In this document: positions 26,996-38,193 of the stretch, one piece after another
Numbering within the stretch: position 1 is the stretch's first letter
How the letters are laid out: each line of letters starts with the position of its first letter
The notes under the pieces: model-generated
Database searches by the model: none
Told to the model about the DNA's origin: nothing
The model's input: the letters and a program-made list of their open reading frames with translations, nothing else
Translations under genes and position numbers: made by a program
From: Shewanella cyperi
GTDB lineage: Bacteria > Pseudomonadota > Gammaproteobacteria > Enterobacterales > Shewanellaceae
Direction: 5' to 3'
Length of the DNA stretch: 64,000 nt
Assembly (NCBI RefSeq): GCF_017354985.1
Contig: NZ_CP071501.1
Coordinates: 1,259,501 to 1,323,500, forward strand

Positions 26996-29563
26996 TTAAT
27001 TCAGTGTTGGTTGTGACAGCGCCTGAGTCAGGGCTTCGGCCAACCTTTGTTGTTGCTCTGCATTCAACGCCAGACCATCGTCTGTCTGCAGTATAAAGAA
27101 GTCTTCCGCTCGCTCACCGATAGTGGTGATCTTGGCACCCAAGAGTGTGGTGTTGCAGCGGTGAAAAGTGTCACCGACCCTGGCCAGCAGTCCCGGCATG
27201 TCCAGCGCTATAAGTTCCATCATACTTGTACCATGACGACTGCTGGGCAGAAAACTGACCTGTGTCGGCACATTAAAAGGTTTCATCTTGCGTGACAGTT
27301 TTCGGAACCTGGGGGGCTTGGGGTTGTCGCTGGACAGCGCCTTTTCCAGACCTTTGCGTATGCTCTGGATCCGCGACAGCTGGGTCAGCGGCTCGCCATC
27401 CTGCTCCAGGATGACAAAGGTGTCAAGGGCATAGTTGTCCTTGGAGGTCATGATATTGGCGTCATGAACGTTGATGTTCTTGTTGTCCAATACCGCCATG
27501 ACGGTGGCGAATAATTTGGGTCTGTCCTGACAATAAACAAACAGCTCGGTACCGCCCCGGGTGGTGTGTTTGGAGATCAGTACCAGCGGCTCGTCCTGCC
27601 TGTGTTTGAGTATCGCCTCGGCGTGCCAGGCTATCTGATTGGGCTGATGGCGCAGGAAATAATCCGCCTTGAAGCGGGTCCACAGGGTATCCAGCTCTTT
27701 CTCCTTTATACCCCGCCGCAGCAACTCCTTTTTCGCCTTGGCCTGGTGTTCACGCACCCTGGCGCGAATATCCACCGGTTTCTCTTTACCCCGGGCCAGT
27801 ACCCTTTGGGTGGAAAAATACAGATCCCTGAGCAGCGAACCCTTCCAGTTATTCCAGGTCTTTTCATTGGTGGCGCAGATGTCCGCCACCGTCAGGCAAT
27901 AGAGGTAACTCAGGTGCACTGCATCCCGCACCTTGGAGGCGAAATCGGCCACGACCTCAGGATCGGATATGTCCCTTCGCTGGGCGGTCACCGACATCAC
28001 CAGGTGATTCTCCACCAACCAACTGACCAGGCGGCCGTCGTGGTCATTGAGGCCGTGTAATTTACAGAAGGCCAGCGCATCGACGGCTCCCAGCTTGCTG
28101 TGATCGCCACCGCGGCCCTTGCCTATATCGTGGAATATCGCCGCCAGTACCAGCAGGCCTTTTTTGGGTAATTGGTTTATCAGTATTGAGCCCAGCGGGA
28201 ACTCGTCTTTCTGCTCCGGTTGGGAAAAGCGCTCGATATTGAGCAGCAGTCTGTGGGTATGCTCATCCACTGTATAGGCATGGAAGAGATCAAACTGCAT
28301 CTGGCCTTCAATAAGGCTCCAGGCAGGCAAATATGCCGATAGTATGCCGTGCTTATGCATCAGCGACAGGGCGGCTATGCCACGGGGATGGCGCAGAATT
28401 TCCATGAACACCTGGCGGCATTCGGGAACGTCCATCAGGGGCGCCTGCAACTGTTGGCGGGCCTGGCGCAGGGATCTTAAGGTGGGCGCGTAAATGGCCT
28501 TAATGTTGGAATTGCGCGCCACCAGTAAGAACAGCCGCATAATATCATCGGGGCGGGCGAATGGCTCGGGACGCAAGGCCTCGACAAAGGCTGAACGGCG
28601 CTGGAAGTCTTCGTTGATGGGGACAATTTCCAGGGCATGGCCCAGGGTGGCACGTTTGAACAACTGCAACAGCATCTCGTTCAGCTCCATCACCCGCCGT
28701 ACCGTGCGGTAATAGTGCTTCATCAGTTGCTCTACCGCCAACTGGGTCGCGTCCTCATAGCCCATCAGTTGGGCTACCTGACGCTGCAGATCAAACAGCA
28801 ACCGATTTTCATCCCTGCCCGAGGCCATATGCAGGGCAAAGCGGATTTCCCACAGGAAGTGCTGACATTCGAGCAATTCTTCCAGTTCGTAGGGCTCGAG
28901 GAAGTCATATTGCACCAATTCCTCAAGTCTTGAGGCGTTGAAATGGCGTATCGCCACCCAAGCTATGGTCTGGATGTCGCGCAAGCCGCCGGGGCAGCTT
29001 TTGACATTTGGCTCAAGATCGAAGGCGCTGGCCTTGGCATGGCGGCTGTGTTGCTCGTCGCGTTTGGCGAGGAAAAAGTCGCTTGAGGGCCAGAATTCAT
29101 TGCTGCGAATGGCGTCGTAGAGTTCATCAAACAGCAATTCGGGGCCGGCCAGCAACCGGGCTTCCAGCAGGTTGGTCGCTATGGTGATGTCGGCCTTGCC
29201 CTGCTTGAGGGTTTCAGCAACCGTTCGTACGCTGTGACCCACTTCCAAACCGGCATCCCAGAGGAAGGCAATAAATTCACTTAAGGCTTTTTCGGCCTCG
29301 CAGCCCAGGCCTTCATCCAGCAAAAACAGCAGGTCGACGTCAGAGTGGGGATGCAGCTCCCCGCGGCCGTAACCGCCAACTGCCACCAGAGATATGGCGA
29401 ATTGCTCCAGTCCCTGTTGCTGCCAGGCGGAGCGCAGCAGGTTATCGACAAAATCGCAGCGCCGCTGCACCAATTCGGCAATGGGCAAACGGTCGTGAAA
29501 GGCCGCCGCCAGTTGCAGGTTTTGTTCAAGCAGCGCCGCTTTGGCCGATTGTGCTGGAGTCAT
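26996..29563 (-). CDS. glnD: Bifunctional uridylyltransferase / uridylyl-removing enzyme GlnD
   Basis: The 855-residue nitrogen sensor that uridylylates and deuridylylates PII proteins according to glutamine level. Nucleotidyltransferase motif [18 protein letters not shown] near residue 63, a PII-uridylyltransferase helical domain, an HD domain with [12 protein letters not shown] near 475, and two C-terminal ACT domains ([21 protein letters not shown] and [15 protein letters not shown]). Starts 10 bases after map and is followed closely by dapD. Confidence 0.97.
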   Translation of the reverse strand: MTPAQSAKAALLEQNLQLAAAFHDRLPIAELVQRRCDFVDNLLRSAWQQQGLEQFAISLVAVGGYGRGELHPHSDVDLLFLLDEGLGCEAEKALSEFIAFLWDAGLEVGHSVRTVAETLKQGKADITIATNLLEARLLAGPELLFDELYDAIRSNEFWPSSDFFLAKRDEQHSRHAKASAFDLEPNVKSCPGGLRDIQTIAWVAIRHFNASRLEELVQYDFLEPYELEELLECQHFLWEIRFALHMASGRDENRLLFDLQRQVAQLMGYEDATQLAVEQLMKHYYRTVRRVMELNEMLLQLFKRATLGHALEIVPINEDFQRRSAFVEALRPEPFARPDDIMRLFLLVARNSNIKAIYAPTLRSLRQARQQLQAPLMDVPECRQVFMEILRHPRGIAALSLMHKHGILSAYLPAWSLIEGQMQFDLFHAYTVDEHTHRLLLNIERFSQPEQKDEFPLGSILINQLPKKGLLVLAAIFHDIGKGRGGDHSKLGAVDALAFCKLHGLNDHDGRLVSWLVENHLVMSVTAQRRDISDPEVVADFASKVRDAVHLSYLYCLTVADICATNEKTWNNWKGSLLRDLYFSTQRVLARGKEKPVDIRARVREHQAKAKKELLRRGIKEKELDTLWTRFKADYFLRHQPNQIAWHAEAILKHRQDEPLVLISKHTTRGGTELFVYCQDRPKLFATVMAVLDNKNINVHDANIMTSKDNYALDTFVILEQDGEPLTQLSRIQSIRKGLEKALSSDNPKPPRFRKLSRKMKPFNVPTQVSFLPSSRHGTSMMELIALDMPGLLARVGDTFHRCNTTLLGAKITTIGERAEDFFILQTDDGLALNAEQQQRLAEALTQALSQPTLN

Positions 29564-29573
29564 AGGCCTGCCA

Positions 29574-30371
29574 TCAGTGAGAGATGATACGTGGGAAATC
29601 TTCTTCGCTGCGCAGGGTCAGGACTTCAACCCCGTTTTCCGTGACCAACAGGGTATGTTCCCATTGGGCCGAGTTTTTGCCATCGACCGTGGTGACAGTC
29701 CAGTTGTCTTCGCGGTCCAGCACAGTGCCGTGTCGGCCCGCATTGATCATCGGCTCTATGGTGAAGCACATGCCGGGGCGCAGTACGGTATTGTCGTTGT
29801 TCTTGTAATGCACTACCTGGGGTTCTTCATGGAAGGTGGCACCTATGCCATGCCCACAGTAGTCCTGCACTATGCTGTACTTTTCCAGGCCGGTTTTGGC
29901 GCCCTTGATGACCTTTTCTATGGTGGTGCCGATTTCACCTAGCTTTAAGCCCGGGCGTACCTTGCGGATGGCGGCGTACAGGCTGTCTTGGGCTACCCGG
30001 CACAAACGTTTGTCCTTGGGAGAGACGTCACCGATGAGGAACATCTTGGAGGTATCTCCATGGTAGCCGTCTTTGATGACTGTGATATCTATGTTGATGA
30101 TATCGCCATCCTTAAGCACATAGGCCGAAGGAATGCCGTGGCAGATAACCTCATTCACCGAAGTGCAGATGGATTTGGGAAAGCCGTGGTAATTGAGCGG
30201 TGCGGAAATCGCGCCTTGCTTTGCGGTGTACTCGGCACAAATGCGGTCCAATTCTTCGGTGGTGATGCCGGCCTTGACAAAGGGGGCAATCATTTCCAGT
30301 ACCTCTGCGGCCAATTTGCCGGCGGCACGCATTTTTTCGATTTCAGCAGCTGTCTTGATGACTATACTCAT
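29574..30371 (-). CDS. map: Methionine aminopeptidase, type I
   Basis: A 265-residue dinuclear metalloprotease that removes the initiator methionine. Signature motifs: [20 protein letters not shown] (metal Asp ligands), [13 protein letters not shown] (metal His and substrate His) and the C-terminal Glu ligands in FTIEPM and [11 protein letters not shown]. Divergent from rpsB, the standard gammaproteobacterial arrangement, and leads the map-glnD-dapD operon. Confidence 0.98.
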   Translation of the reverse strand: MSIVIKTAAEIEKMRAAGKLAAEVLEMIAPFVKAGITTEELDRICAEYTAKQGAISAPLNYHGFPKSICTSVNEVICHGIPSAYVLKDGDIINIDITVIKDGYHGDTSKMFLIGDVSPKDKRLCRVAQDSLYAAIRKVRPGLKLGEIGTTIEKVIKGAKTGLEKYSIVQDYCGHGIGATFHEEPQVVHYKNNDNTVLRPGMCFTIEPMINAGRHGTVLDREDNWTVTTVDGKNSAQWEHTLLVTENGVEVLTLRSEEDFPRIISH

Positions 30372-30427
30372 GCAGTTGTCTCTTCACCTGTCAATGGGTT
30401 GGCGGGCACGCGAAGCGGCGCAAAAAT

Positions 30428-30456
30428 TTGTGCTTGGGCCGATTTTATGGTATAAA
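30428..30456 (+). promoter_or_regulatory. Promoter of rpsB-tsf
   Basis: -35 TTGTGC (30428-30433), 17-base spacer, -10 TATAAA (30451-30456), then a GC-rich discriminator (GCGCGCC), the type found at growth-rate and stringently controlled ribosomal promoters. It gives a leader of about 220 nt. The 30372-30681 gap between map and rpsB otherwise holds this leader and no gene. Confidence 0.7.
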
Positions 30457-30623
30457 GCGCGCCGTTATGTTTGACTCTGAACTTGATTTTTCCCCGGGAA
30501 GAATTGAGTCCGAGTGAAATATGGCGGCCATTATACATGGCTATCATCCAAATACTAAATCACACACGTATCGGCACATTCTTCGGGGTGCTTTTGTCCA
30601 CAAGCTTCAGGGTTTGAGGTGCA

Positions 30624-30665
30624 GGGGTCGAAGACATGGGATGCGTGGAGGTCTAACCCCTTTTT
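30624..30665 (+). promoter_or_regulatory. rpsB leader hairpin, probable S2 autoregulatory site
   Basis: Interrupted stem GGGGT...AGAC / GTCT...ACCCC followed by five T, 17 bases before the rpsB ATG. S2 represses its own operon through the 5' leader in enterobacteria; the same role is inferred here. The stem plus T-run could also act as an attenuator. Confidence 0.5.
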
Positions 30666-30681
30666 ATTTAAGGTAAAAGAA

Positions 30682-31410
30682 ATGACTACAGTTTCAATGC
30701 GCGACATGCTCCAGGCCGGTGTACACTTCGGTCACCAAACCCGTTACTGGAACCCAAAGATGAAGCCTTTCATCTTCGGCGCCCGCAACGGTGTACACAT
30801 CATCAACCTGGAACACACAGTGCCAATGTTCAACGAAGCACTGGCGTTCATCAGCAACGTTGCTTCCAAGAAAGGTAAAGTTCTGTTCGTAGGTACCAAG
30901 CGCGCTGCCAGCGAAGCTATCAAAGAAGCTGCTATCTCTTGCGACCAGTACTATGTTGATCACCGCTGGCTCGGCGGTATGCTGACCAACTGGAAAACCG
31001 TTCGTCAGTCTATCAAGCGTCTGAAAGAGCTGGAAACCCAATCTGTTGACGGTACTTTCGACAAGCTGACCAAGAAAGAAGCTCTGATGCGCACTCGCGA
31101 GCTGGAAAAGCTCGAGAAGTCTCTGGGCGGTATCAAGAACATGGGCGGTCTGCCTGATGCTCTGTTCGTGATCGGTGCTGACCACGAGCATATCGCTATC
31201 AAAGAAGCCAACAACCTGGGTATTCCAGTTGTGGCCGTTGTTGATACCAACTCTGCTCCAGACGGTGTGAACTACATCGTGCCTGGTAACGACGACGCTA
31301 TGCGTGCTATCCGCCTGTACACCGAAGCCGTTGCTGCTGCTGCCAAGTCTGGCCGCGCTCAAGATCTGGCTGTACAAGCTGAGCAAGACGGTTTCGTTGA
31401 AGCCGAATAA
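30682..31410 (+). CDS. rpsB: 30S ribosomal protein S2
   Basis: A 242-residue ribosomal protein, with [22 protein letters not shown] at the N-terminus and the family segment [13 protein letters not shown]. The ATG at 30682 follows aaggtaaaag; the frame extends upstream to 30619 through the leader and that part is not protein. Codon use is strongly biased, as expected for a highly expressed gene. Followed by a strong hairpin and then tsf. Confidence 0.98.
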   Translation: MTTVSMRDMLQAGVHFGHQTRYWNPKMKPFIFGARNGVHIINLEHTVPMFNEALAFISNVASKKGKVLFVGTKRAASEAIKEAAISCDQYYVDHRWLGGMLTNWKTVRQSIKRLKELETQSVDGTFDKLTKKEALMRTRELEKLEKSLGGIKNMGGLPDALFVIGADHEHIAIKEANNLGIPVVAVVDTNSAPDGVNYIVPGNDDAMRAIRLYTEAVAAAAKSGRAQDLAVQAEQDGFVEAE

Positions 31411-31461
31411 TAAGGCGTGATGAGTTTCATCTCCCTTATTAACCAAGATATCTGATTGGTT

Positions 31462-31488
31462 AACAGGGGCCCGTGGGCCCCTGTTTTA
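31462..31488 (+). terminator. Hairpin between rpsB and tsf
   Basis: Stem AACAGGGGCCC / GGGCCCCTGTT with a 2-nt loop and TTTTAT tail. It probably terminates part of the transcripts, setting the S2 to EF-Ts ratio. Confidence 0.85.
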
Positions 31489-31539
31489 TACCTGTTGACT
31501 CGGCAAGTGATTGCCGACTATCTATAGAGGAATTTAACA

Positions 31540-32391
31540 ATGGCAATTTCTGCTGCCCTGGTTAAAGAACTGCGTGAGCGCACTGGCGCCGGCATGATGG
31601 ATTGTAAAAAGGCTCTGGAAGAGACCAACGGTGATATCGAACTGGCGATCGATAACATGCGTAAGTCCGGTGCTGCCAAAGCGGCCAAAAAAGCCGGTAA
31701 CATTGCTGCTGAAGGTACCATCCTGATCAAGGAAGGCGCTGGTTATGCAACTCTGCTGGAAGTTAACTGCCAGACCGACTTCGTGGCCAAAGATTCCAAC
31801 TTCCTGGCTTTCGCCAACGAAGTTCTGAATGTTGCTGCCGCTGCCAAGACTACCATCGACGATCTGAAAGCTCAGTTCGAAGAAGCCCGTGTTGCTCTGG
31901 TTGCCAAGATCGGTGAAAACATCAACGTTCGCCGCGTTGAGTACATCGACGGTGCCAAACTGGCCTCTTACCGTCACGGCGACCGTATCGGTGTTGTGGT
32001 AACCGGTGATGCTGACGAAGAGACTCTGAAGCACCTGGCCATGCACGTTGCTGCTTCCAAGCCTGAATACGTAAACCCTTCAGACGTTCCAGCTGAAGTG
32101 GTTGCCAAAGAGCGTGAAGTTCAGGTGGAAATCGCCATGAACGAAGGCAAGCCAAAAGAAATCGCCGAGAAGATGGTTGAAGGCCGTATGAAGAAGTTCA
32201 CCGGTGAAGTATCTCTGACCGGTCAGCCTTACATCATGGAGCCAAAGAAGACTGTTGGCGAATTCCTGAAAGAGAAAGGCGCTTCAGTTGCCAACTTCAT
32301 CCGTCTGGAAGTGGGTGAAGGTATCGAGAAGAAAGAAGAAGACTTCGCCGCTGAAGTGGCCAAGCAAATCGCAGCTTCTCAAAAGGCTTAA
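31540..32391 (+). CDS. tsf: Elongation factor Ts
   Basis: A 283-residue nucleotide exchange factor for EF-Tu. The N-terminal UBA-like domain with [20 protein letters not shown] and the core motif [14 protein letters not shown] are diagnostic. Ribosome site agaggaa precedes the ATG. Codon use is as biased as in rpsB. A hairpin separates it from pyrH. Confidence 0.98.
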   Translation: MAISAALVKELRERTGAGMMDCKKALEETNGDIELAIDNMRKSGAAKAAKKAGNIAAEGTILIKEGAGYATLLEVNCQTDFVAKDSNFLAFANEVLNVAAAAKTTIDDLKAQFEEARVALVAKIGENINVRRVEYIDGAKLASYRHGDRIGVVVTGDADEETLKHLAMHVAASKPEYVNPSDVPAEVVAKEREVQVEIAMNEGKPKEIAEKMVEGRMKKFTGEVSLTGQPYIMEPKKTVGEFLKEKGASVANFIRLEVGEGIEKKEEDFAAEVAKQIAASQKA

Positions 32392-32413
32392 TCGCCACTA
32401 GGTAAAGTACCCC

Positions 32414-32440
32414 AAGACCGCAGCAGCCGCTGCGGTCTTG
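32414..32440 (+). terminator. Hairpin between tsf and pyrH
   Basis: Stem AAGACCGCAGC / GCTGCGGTCTT with loop AGCC, followed by a weak GTTAT tail; a partial terminator or processing site. Confidence 0.7.
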
Positions 32441-32460
32441 TTATAACCAGGATAAAGATC

Positions 32461-33186
32461 ATGAGTACCAATCCAAAACCTGCATTTCGACGCATTCTTC
32501 TCAAGTTAAGTGGTGAGGCCCTGATGGGTGATGAGGGCTTCGGTATCGACCCCAGCGTGCTGGATCGTATGGCCCAGGAAATCAAGGAACTGGTGGAATT
32601 GGGGCTCCAGGTTGGTGTTGTGATTGGTGGTGGTAACCTGTTCCGTGGTGAAGGCCTGGCCAAGGCCGGCATGAACCGCGTGGTGGGCGATCACATGGGT
32701 ATGCTGGCGACCGTGATGAACGGCCTGGCGATGCGCGATGCCTTGCACCGTGCCTATGTGAATGCCCGTCTGATGTCGGCCATCCCGCTCAATGGTGTGT
32801 GTGACCGTTATAACTGGGCCGAAGCTATCAGCCTGCTCAAATCCGGCCGGGTGGTGATTTTTGCTGCCGGTACCGGTAATCCTTTCTGCACCACCGACTC
32901 GGCTGCCTGTCTGCGAGGCATTGAAATTGAAGCCGAAGTCGTGCTAAAAGGCACCAAGGTTGACGGCGTGTATTCCGATGATCCAATGAAAAACGCCGAT
33001 GCCGTCAAGTATGACGAGCTGACCTACAATGAAGTATTGGAAAAAGAATTGAAGGTGATGGACCTGGCCGCGTTTACGCTTGCCCGGGATCATGACATGC
33101 CAATCCTGGTCTTCAACATGAATAAGCCGGGTGCACTGCGCCGCGTCATCATGGGTGAAGAAGAAGGCACGCTTATCAAAAAATAA
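32461..33186 (+). CDS. pyrH: UMP kinase
   Basis: The 241-residue hexameric bacterial UMP kinase, converting UMP to UDP. Amino-acid-kinase fold motifs: [13 protein letters not shown] at the N-terminus, [16 protein letters not shown], and the nucleotide-binding region [16 protein letters not shown]. Lies in the conserved rpsB-tsf-pyrH-frr order. Confidence 0.98.
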   Translation: MSTNPKPAFRRILLKLSGEALMGDEGFGIDPSVLDRMAQEIKELVELGLQVGVVIGGGNLFRGEGLAKAGMNRVVGDHMGMLATVMNGLAMRDALHRAYVNARLMSAIPLNGVCDRYNWAEAISLLKSGRVVIFAAGTGNPFCTTDSAACLRGIEIEAEVVLKGTKVDGVYSDDPMKNADAVKYDELTYNEVLEKELKVMDLAAFTLARDHDMPILVFNMNKPGALRRVIMGEEEGTLIKK

Positions 33187-33230
33187 GCCACGAATGTATC
33201 GATTATTAATGACCGAAAAGGACATTTAAC

Positions 33231-33788
33231 GTGATTGAAGATATCAAAAAAGACGCTCAAGAGCGCATGGGCAAGTGTGTAGATGCCACCAAGGCACAGA
33301 TGGCCAAGGTACGTACCGGTCGTGCCCATCCAAGCTTGCTTGACACTATTCAGGTGAATTACTACGGCACCATGACGCCACTCAAGCAAGTGGGTAACGT
33401 GACCGTTGAAGATTCCCGTACCCTGGCGGTAAGCGTGTTCGACCGCAGCGCTATCCAGGCAGTAGAGAAGGCTATCATGAGTTCAGACCTGGGCCTGAAC
33501 CCCATGTCAGCCGGTGCCACCATACGTATTCCGCTGCCAGCGCTGACCGAAGAGCGTCGTCGTGATCTGGTGAAAGTGGTGCGTGCCGAAGCCGAGCAGG
33601 GCCGTGTTGCCATCCGTAACGTGCGCCGCGATGCCAACTCCAGCTTCAAGGCCCTCGAAAAAGATAAAGAGTGTACCGAGGACGATGTACGTCGCGCCGA
33701 GGAAGAGATGCAGAAAATCACCGATGCCCATGTGAAGAAAGTCGATGAGCTGCTGACCGCCAAAGAAGCTGAATTGATGGAAGTTTAA
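33231..33788 (+). CDS. frr: Ribosome recycling factor
   Basis: A 185-residue protein that, with EF-G, splits post-termination ribosomes. Helical tails and core segments [21 protein letters not shown] and [17 protein letters not shown] are typical. A terminator follows, ending the translation-factor unit. Confidence 0.98.
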   Translation: MIEDIKKDAQERMGKCVDATKAQMAKVRTGRAHPSLLDTIQVNYYGTMTPLKQVGNVTVEDSRTLAVSVFDRSAIQAVEKAIMSSDLGLNPMSAGATIRIPLPALTEERRRDLVKVVRAEAEQGRVAIRNVRRDANSSFKALEKDKECTEDDVRRAEEEMQKITDAHVKKVDELLTAKEAELMEV

Positions 33789-33815
33789 TCCACTTCCCAT
33801 CAAGCTAGAGTTGCG

Positions 33816-33851
33816 ACGCCGTGTAGGGGTATACTACACGGCGTTTGTTTA
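33816..33851 (+). terminator. Terminator after frr
   Basis: Stem ACGCCGTGTA / TACACGGCGT with a 9-nt loop and a TTTGTTT tail. Confidence 0.85.
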
Positions 33852-33870
33852 TTTATTAGGGCTGTATTGA

Positions 33871-34686
33871 ATGTCTTCTACCGGGAACCTCACTTCCCCA
33901 GAGTCCGGGATTACCCAGGACGGCACAGCATCCGCATCCGGGCTGGCGTCCTTGGTCAACCAGAGCTTGCCGCGCCATGTGGCCATCATCATGGATGGCA
34001 ACGGCCGTTGGGCGCAGGCACAGGGAAAACCCAGGGTGATGGGGCACAAGGCCGGCGTCAAGGCCGTACGCCGTGCAGTCAGCACCGCCCGGGCCCTTGG
34101 GATCAAGTCGCTGACCTTGTTTGCTTTTTCCAGTGAAAATTGGCGCAGGCCTGATAAAGAAGTCAGTCTGTTGATGGAACTCTTTATGACGGTACTTAAG
34201 CGCGAGCTTAAGTTGCTCGACCAAAATGGTGTCAGGCTCAATATCATTGGCGACATCAGCCGTTTTTCGCCCAGGCTGCAAAAGCAAATCGCCGAGGCTG
34301 AGGCCAGAACGGCTGGAAATGAGGACTTGATCCTCAATGTGGCCGCCAATTACGGCGGGCGCTGGGATATAGTGCAGGCGGCGCAAACCTTGGCCCAAAA
34401 GGTCGAAACTGGTGAAATCACCAGCAATCAGATAACAGAAGAGTCACTAAGTCAGCATTTGTGCATGCAAAATCAAGGCGAAGTTGATTTAATGATCCGT
34501 ACTGGCGGTGATTTCCGCATCAGTAACTTTGTGCTTTGGCAGGCCGCCTATGCAGAGTTGGTGTTTACTGACACCCTGTGGCCTGATTTTGATGAGCAGG
34601 CATTCCATGAGGCCATAGCGATTTTTGCCGGCCGGCAGCGCCGTTTCGGATTGACCGGAAGTCAAATCGAAGATTTGCGTGCCTGA
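33871..34686 (+). CDS. uppS: Undecaprenyl diphosphate synthase
   Basis: A cis-prenyltransferase making C55 undecaprenyl diphosphate, the lipid carrier for peptidoglycan and other wall polymers. The catalytic [10 protein letters not shown] motif lies near residue 40 and the family segment [13 protein letters not shown] near 90; the C-terminal [15 protein letters not shown] is also conserved. At 271 residues it carries an N-terminal extension of about 20 residues relative to E. coli. The stop overlaps the open frame of cdsA. Confidence 0.96.
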   Translation: MSSTGNLTSPESGITQDGTASASGLASLVNQSLPRHVAIIMDGNGRWAQAQGKPRVMGHKAGVKAVRRAVSTARALGIKSLTLFAFSSENWRRPDKEVSLLMELFMTVLKRELKLLDQNGVRLNIIGDISRFSPRLQKQIAEAEARTAGNEDLILNVAANYGGRWDIVQAAQTLAQKVETGEITSNQITEESLSQHLCMQNQGEVDLMIRTGGDFRISNFVLWQAAYAELVFTDTLWPDFDEQAFHEAIAIFAGRQRRFGLTGSQIEDLRA

Positions 34687-34711
34687 CAGTCTTTTTGACG
34701 AGGGATTTTTT

Positions 34712-35569
34712 TTGCTAAAACAACGAATAATAACAGCAATTTGGTTAATACCCCTGGTGCTCGGTGGCATATTTTATGTGCCGTCGGACGTGTTTTCCTG
34801 GGCCTTGTTGGCGGTCTTTTTAATTGCCGCCAAGGAGTGGGGGGGGATTATCGACAGCCGCTGCCAGGTGACGCAATGGAGCTTTACCGTCACCATGGGC
34901 GTATTGCTGTTGGCCCTGAACCTCTTTGTTCCCATAGGATCCGTGTGGATGGGGACGCGCTTGCATCCTGTGTTCCTGGCCATCACTTATATAGGTATTC
35001 TGTGGTGGGTAGTTTCCCTGATGTTGGTGGTTTCTTACCCCAGAAGTGGTCGCTTGTGGCACAAAAGCCCCATGCTGAAATCCATGTTTGGCCAGTTGAC
35101 CCTGGTGCCCTGTTTTACCGCGCTTATTGCACTCAAGGCGCTCAGCTCCCCCACTCAACCCCTGTTCGGTGGTACCTTGGTATTTCTGGTCATGTTGGTG
35201 GTCTGGGCCACGGATTCCGGCGCCTACTTTGCCGGTAAAGCCTTTGGCCGTATCAAGATGATGCCCAATGTCAGCCCCGCAAAGACACTGGAAGGATTGG
35301 TGGGGGGCTTGCTGACCAGTATGCTGGTGGTGGCCGGCGTCATGTATCTCTCCCCCGAGCAGGAGCCCGGCCTTCTGGTGGCCGTGGCGCTGATAACGGC
35401 TCTGGCGTCGGCCCTTGGCGACCTGTCCGAAAGCATGTTCAAGCGGGCGGCCAACATCAAGGATTCAGGCACCCTGTTGCCCGGGCACGGTGGTGTGCTG
35501 GACCGTATCGACAGCCTCACGGCAGCCCTGCCGGTTTTCCTGTTACTCTACTTAGCATTCTGGATGTAA
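34712..35569 (+). CDS. cdsA: Phosphatidate cytidylyltransferase
   Basis: A polytopic inner-membrane enzyme making CDP-diacylglycerol from phosphatidate and CTP. About 285 residues with eight or so hydrophobic segments and the C-terminal signature [18 protein letters not shown]. The start is TTG at 34712 with gaggga seven bases ahead, lining up with MLK... of E. coli; a GTG at 34679 overlapping uppS is possible but would add a polar leader. Confidence 0.95.
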   Translation: MLKQRIITAIWLIPLVLGGIFYVPSDVFSWALLAVFLIAAKEWGGIIDSRCQVTQWSFTVTMGVLLLALNLFVPIGSVWMGTRLHPVFLAITYIGILWWVVSLMLVVSYPRSGRLWHKSPMLKSMFGQLTLVPCFTALIALKALSSPTQPLFGGTLVFLVMLVVWATDSGAYFAGKAFGRIKMMPNVSPAKTLEGLVGGLLTSMLVVAGVMYLSPEQEPGLLVAVALITALASALGDLSESMFKRAANIKDSGTLLPGHGGVLDRIDSLTAALPVFLLLYLAFWM

Positions 35570-35573
35570 CCCA

Positions 35574-36770
35574 ATGCAAAATATGGTGATCCTCGGTGCC
35601 ACAGGTTCCATTGGCCGCAGTACCCTGAGTGTTATAGCCCAGAATCCTGATGCCTATCGTGCCTGGGCCCTGGTGGCCCATGCCAGCGTGGATAAAATGC
35701 TGGAGCTGTGCCGGCAATTCAGACCGCGATTTGCCCACATGGTCGACAGTGTTGCCGCCATGGAACTGCAGCAGAAGTTATCCCCCGAACTTGGAGTGGA
35801 AGTGACCACAGGGGAGCAAGCCCTGTGTGAACTGGTCTCTGCCTCTGAAGTGGATACCGTGATGGCTGCCATAGTGGGCGCCGCAGGTCTGGTGCCGACA
35901 CTGGCCGCCGTCAAGGCCGGTAAACGGGTGCTGCTCGCCAACAAGGAAGCCCTGGTCATGTCGGGCGAGCTGTTCATCAATGAAATGCAAAGAAGTGGCG
36001 CTACCTTGCTGCCGGTGGACAGCGAGCACAATGCCATATTCCAATGTTTGCCCCAGAGCGTGCAGCAGTCCATTGGCCGCTGTGATCTGGACGGTGCCGG
36101 TATTTCCCATATTTTGCTGACGGGCTCAGGTGGTCCCTTTCTGACGTCGCCCCTCGAGAGCCTGCAGCATATGACACCAGCCCAGGCCTGCAAGCATCCA
36201 AACTGGTCAATGGGCCCCAAGATCTCGGTAGACTCTGCCACCATGATGAACAAGGGCCTGGAGTTTATTGAAGCCCGCTGGCTGTTCAATACCGGACTGG
36301 ATGAGCTCAAGGTGGTGATTCATCCCCAGAGTGTTATTCATTCCATGGTGCAATACCGGGATGGCTCAGTGCTGGCGCAGATGGGTAACCCCGATATGCG
36401 TACGCCCATCGCCCATTGCATGGCTTATCCCGAGCGAATTGCCGCAGGTGTGGAACCGCTGGACTTTTTCAAGGTCGGACAATTGAGTTTCTTTGAACCG
36501 GATTTCAGGCGTTTTCCTTGTCTGGCCCTGGCCATGGAAGCCTGTCGTTTGGGGCAAGAAGCCACGACAGTGCTCAATGCGGCCAATGAGGTCGCGGTGG
36601 CGGCATTTTTACAGGGCAGAATTGGCTTCAGTCGCATTGCCGCAATTAACGAAGCTTGTCTGGGGCAGTTGTCGTTACAACGCCAGGACTCTTTGGAAGC
36701 GATACTGGCGCTGGATGCAGGCGCCCGCCGCATGGCTGAGCGTGAGATTGACCGCCAGGCGCAGGCCTGA
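35574..36770 (+). CDS. dxr: 1-deoxy-D-xylulose-5-phosphate reductoisomerase
   Basis: A 398-residue NADPH enzyme of the MEP isoprenoid pathway (DXP to MEP). Nucleotide-binding [11 protein letters not shown] at residue 7, [12 protein letters not shown] near 120, metal and substrate motifs [13 protein letters not shown] and [15 protein letters not shown]. Starts 4 bases after cdsA and belongs to the same transcript. Confidence 0.98.
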   Translation: MQNMVILGATGSIGRSTLSVIAQNPDAYRAWALVAHASVDKMLELCRQFRPRFAHMVDSVAAMELQQKLSPELGVEVTTGEQALCELVSASEVDTVMAAIVGAAGLVPTLAAVKAGKRVLLANKEALVMSGELFINEMQRSGATLLPVDSEHNAIFQCLPQSVQQSIGRCDLDGAGISHILLTGSGGPFLTSPLESLQHMTPAQACKHPNWSMGPKISVDSATMMNKGLEFIEARWLFNTGLDELKVVIHPQSVIHSMVQYRDGSVLAQMGNPDMRTPIAHCMAYPERIAAGVEPLDFFKVGQLSFFEPDFRRFPCLALAMEACRLGQEATTVLNAANEVAVAAFLQGRIGFSRIAAINEACLGQLSLQRQDSLEAILALDAGARRMAEREIDRQAQA

Positions 36771-36790
36771 TCACAGCACAGGAGACAGAG

Positions 36791-38161
36791 ATGTACGATT
36801 TTTTATGGAATCTGGCCTCCTTTGTGGTGGCCCTTGGTGTGCTGATAACCGCCCATGAGTTTGGCCATTTCTATGTTGCCAGGCGCTGCGGGGTAAAAGT
36901 AGAACGTTTTTCCATTGGTTTTGGTCCTGCCATGTGGCGCCACATGGGGAAAGACGGTACCGAGTATGTACTGGCTGCAGTGCCCTTGGGTGGTTACGTC
37001 AAAATGCTTGATGAGCGGGTGGATGAGGTGCCGGCATCCCAGCGTCATCTGGCATTCAATCAAAAGAGCGTGTGGGCGCGGATTGCCATAGTGGCCGCAG
37101 GCCCGGTCGCCAATTTTCTGTTTGCCATAGTCGCGCTGTATTTTATGTTCCTTATCGGTGTGCCCTCGGTACGTCCCGTTATCGACAGCACCATTGCTGG
37201 AAAAGCAGCCGAAAGCATCAAGATACGGGAACCCATGGAAATAATCGCTGTCTCAGGTCAGACGGTGCGCAATTGGGAAGAGGTTAATCTCGCCCTGGTC
37301 AGCCATATAGGTGATGACAATTTGCAGTTGACCCTGGCTCCCCTGGCCCGGCTTCAGGGAGATGAGACAGGCAACAGGGATTACCGTCTCGACACCCGAA
37401 CCTGGAAGTTTGACCCCGATAAGGAGTCACCTGTCACGGCGTTGGGACTGGGCGTGATGCGACCCGGGATTCTGCCCACAGTGGCCCAGGTTGGCAAGGA
37501 CAGTGCCGCCGAGGCCGCCGGTTTAAGGGCAGGGGATGAGCTGATTGCCATTAACGGTGAGAACTACAGCAGTTGGCAGGATTTTGTCCTGCAGATCCAG
37601 TCCTCACCGGGAAAGACGGTTGAACTGATAGTCAAACGTCAGGGCGAGCAAAAAAGGCTTATGGTGACGCCCAAGGCTGAAAAAGACGCCGATGGCAATA
37701 CCATAGGCCTGATTGGGGTAATGCCCGAAAGTGCCCCTTGGCCAGAGACGATGCGAATTCAGCTTGAATATGGCATAGTGGACGCCCTTGGCGCAGCGGT
37801 GGATAAAACCTGGCAGCTGATCGTGGTCAGTTTCAAGATGGTGGGAAAGTTATTTTCCGGCGATGTGTCGGTAAAGAACCTCAGTGGTCCCATCTCCATT
37901 GCGCAGGGAGCCGGTAGCAGTGCCACCTATGGCTTGGTGTATTTTTTGGGATTTCTCGCGTTAATCAGCGTCAACCTGGGCATCATTAATTTGTTGCCCT
38001 TGCCGGTGCTTGACGGGGGACATTTGCTGTATTTTCTGGTGGAGGTGTTCACCAGGAAACCCGTACCTGAAAGGGTACAGGAAATAGGATTCAGATTTGG
38101 GGCAGCCTTGCTGCTAATGTTGATGAGCATCGCCCTTTTCAATGATTTTGCCCGACTCTGA
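36791..38161 (+). CDS. rseP: RseP, site-2 intramembrane zinc protease
   Basis: A 456-residue inner-membrane protease that cleaves anti-sigma factor RseA to release sigma-E. HEFGH zinc motif in the first membrane segment (residue 22), two periplasmic PDZ regions (about 110-310) and the second active-site segment NLLPLPVLDGGHLLYF near 400. Ribosome site aggagacagag. Directly precedes bamA, a sigma-E-linked envelope gene. Confidence 0.97.
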   Translation: MYDFLWNLASFVVALGVLITAHEFGHFYVARRCGVKVERFSIGFGPAMWRHMGKDGTEYVLAAVPLGGYVKMLDERVDEVPASQRHLAFNQKSVWARIAIVAAGPVANFLFAIVALYFMFLIGVPSVRPVIDSTIAGKAAESIKIREPMEIIAVSGQTVRNWEEVNLALVSHIGDDNLQLTLAPLARLQGDETGNRDYRLDTRTWKFDPDKESPVTALGLGVMRPGILPTVAQVGKDSAAEAAGLRAGDELIAINGENYSSWQDFVLQIQSSPGKTVELIVKRQGEQKRLMVTPKAEKDADGNTIGLIGVMPESAPWPETMRIQLEYGIVDALGAAVDKTWQLIVVSFKMVGKLFSGDVSVKNLSGPISIAQGAGSSATYGLVYFLGFLALISVNLGIINLLPLPVLDGGHLLYFLVEVFTRKPVPERVQEIGFRFGAALLLMLMSIALFNDFARL

Positions 38162-38193
38162 GCAAGGACATACTAAATAATCAGAAGTGCTCT

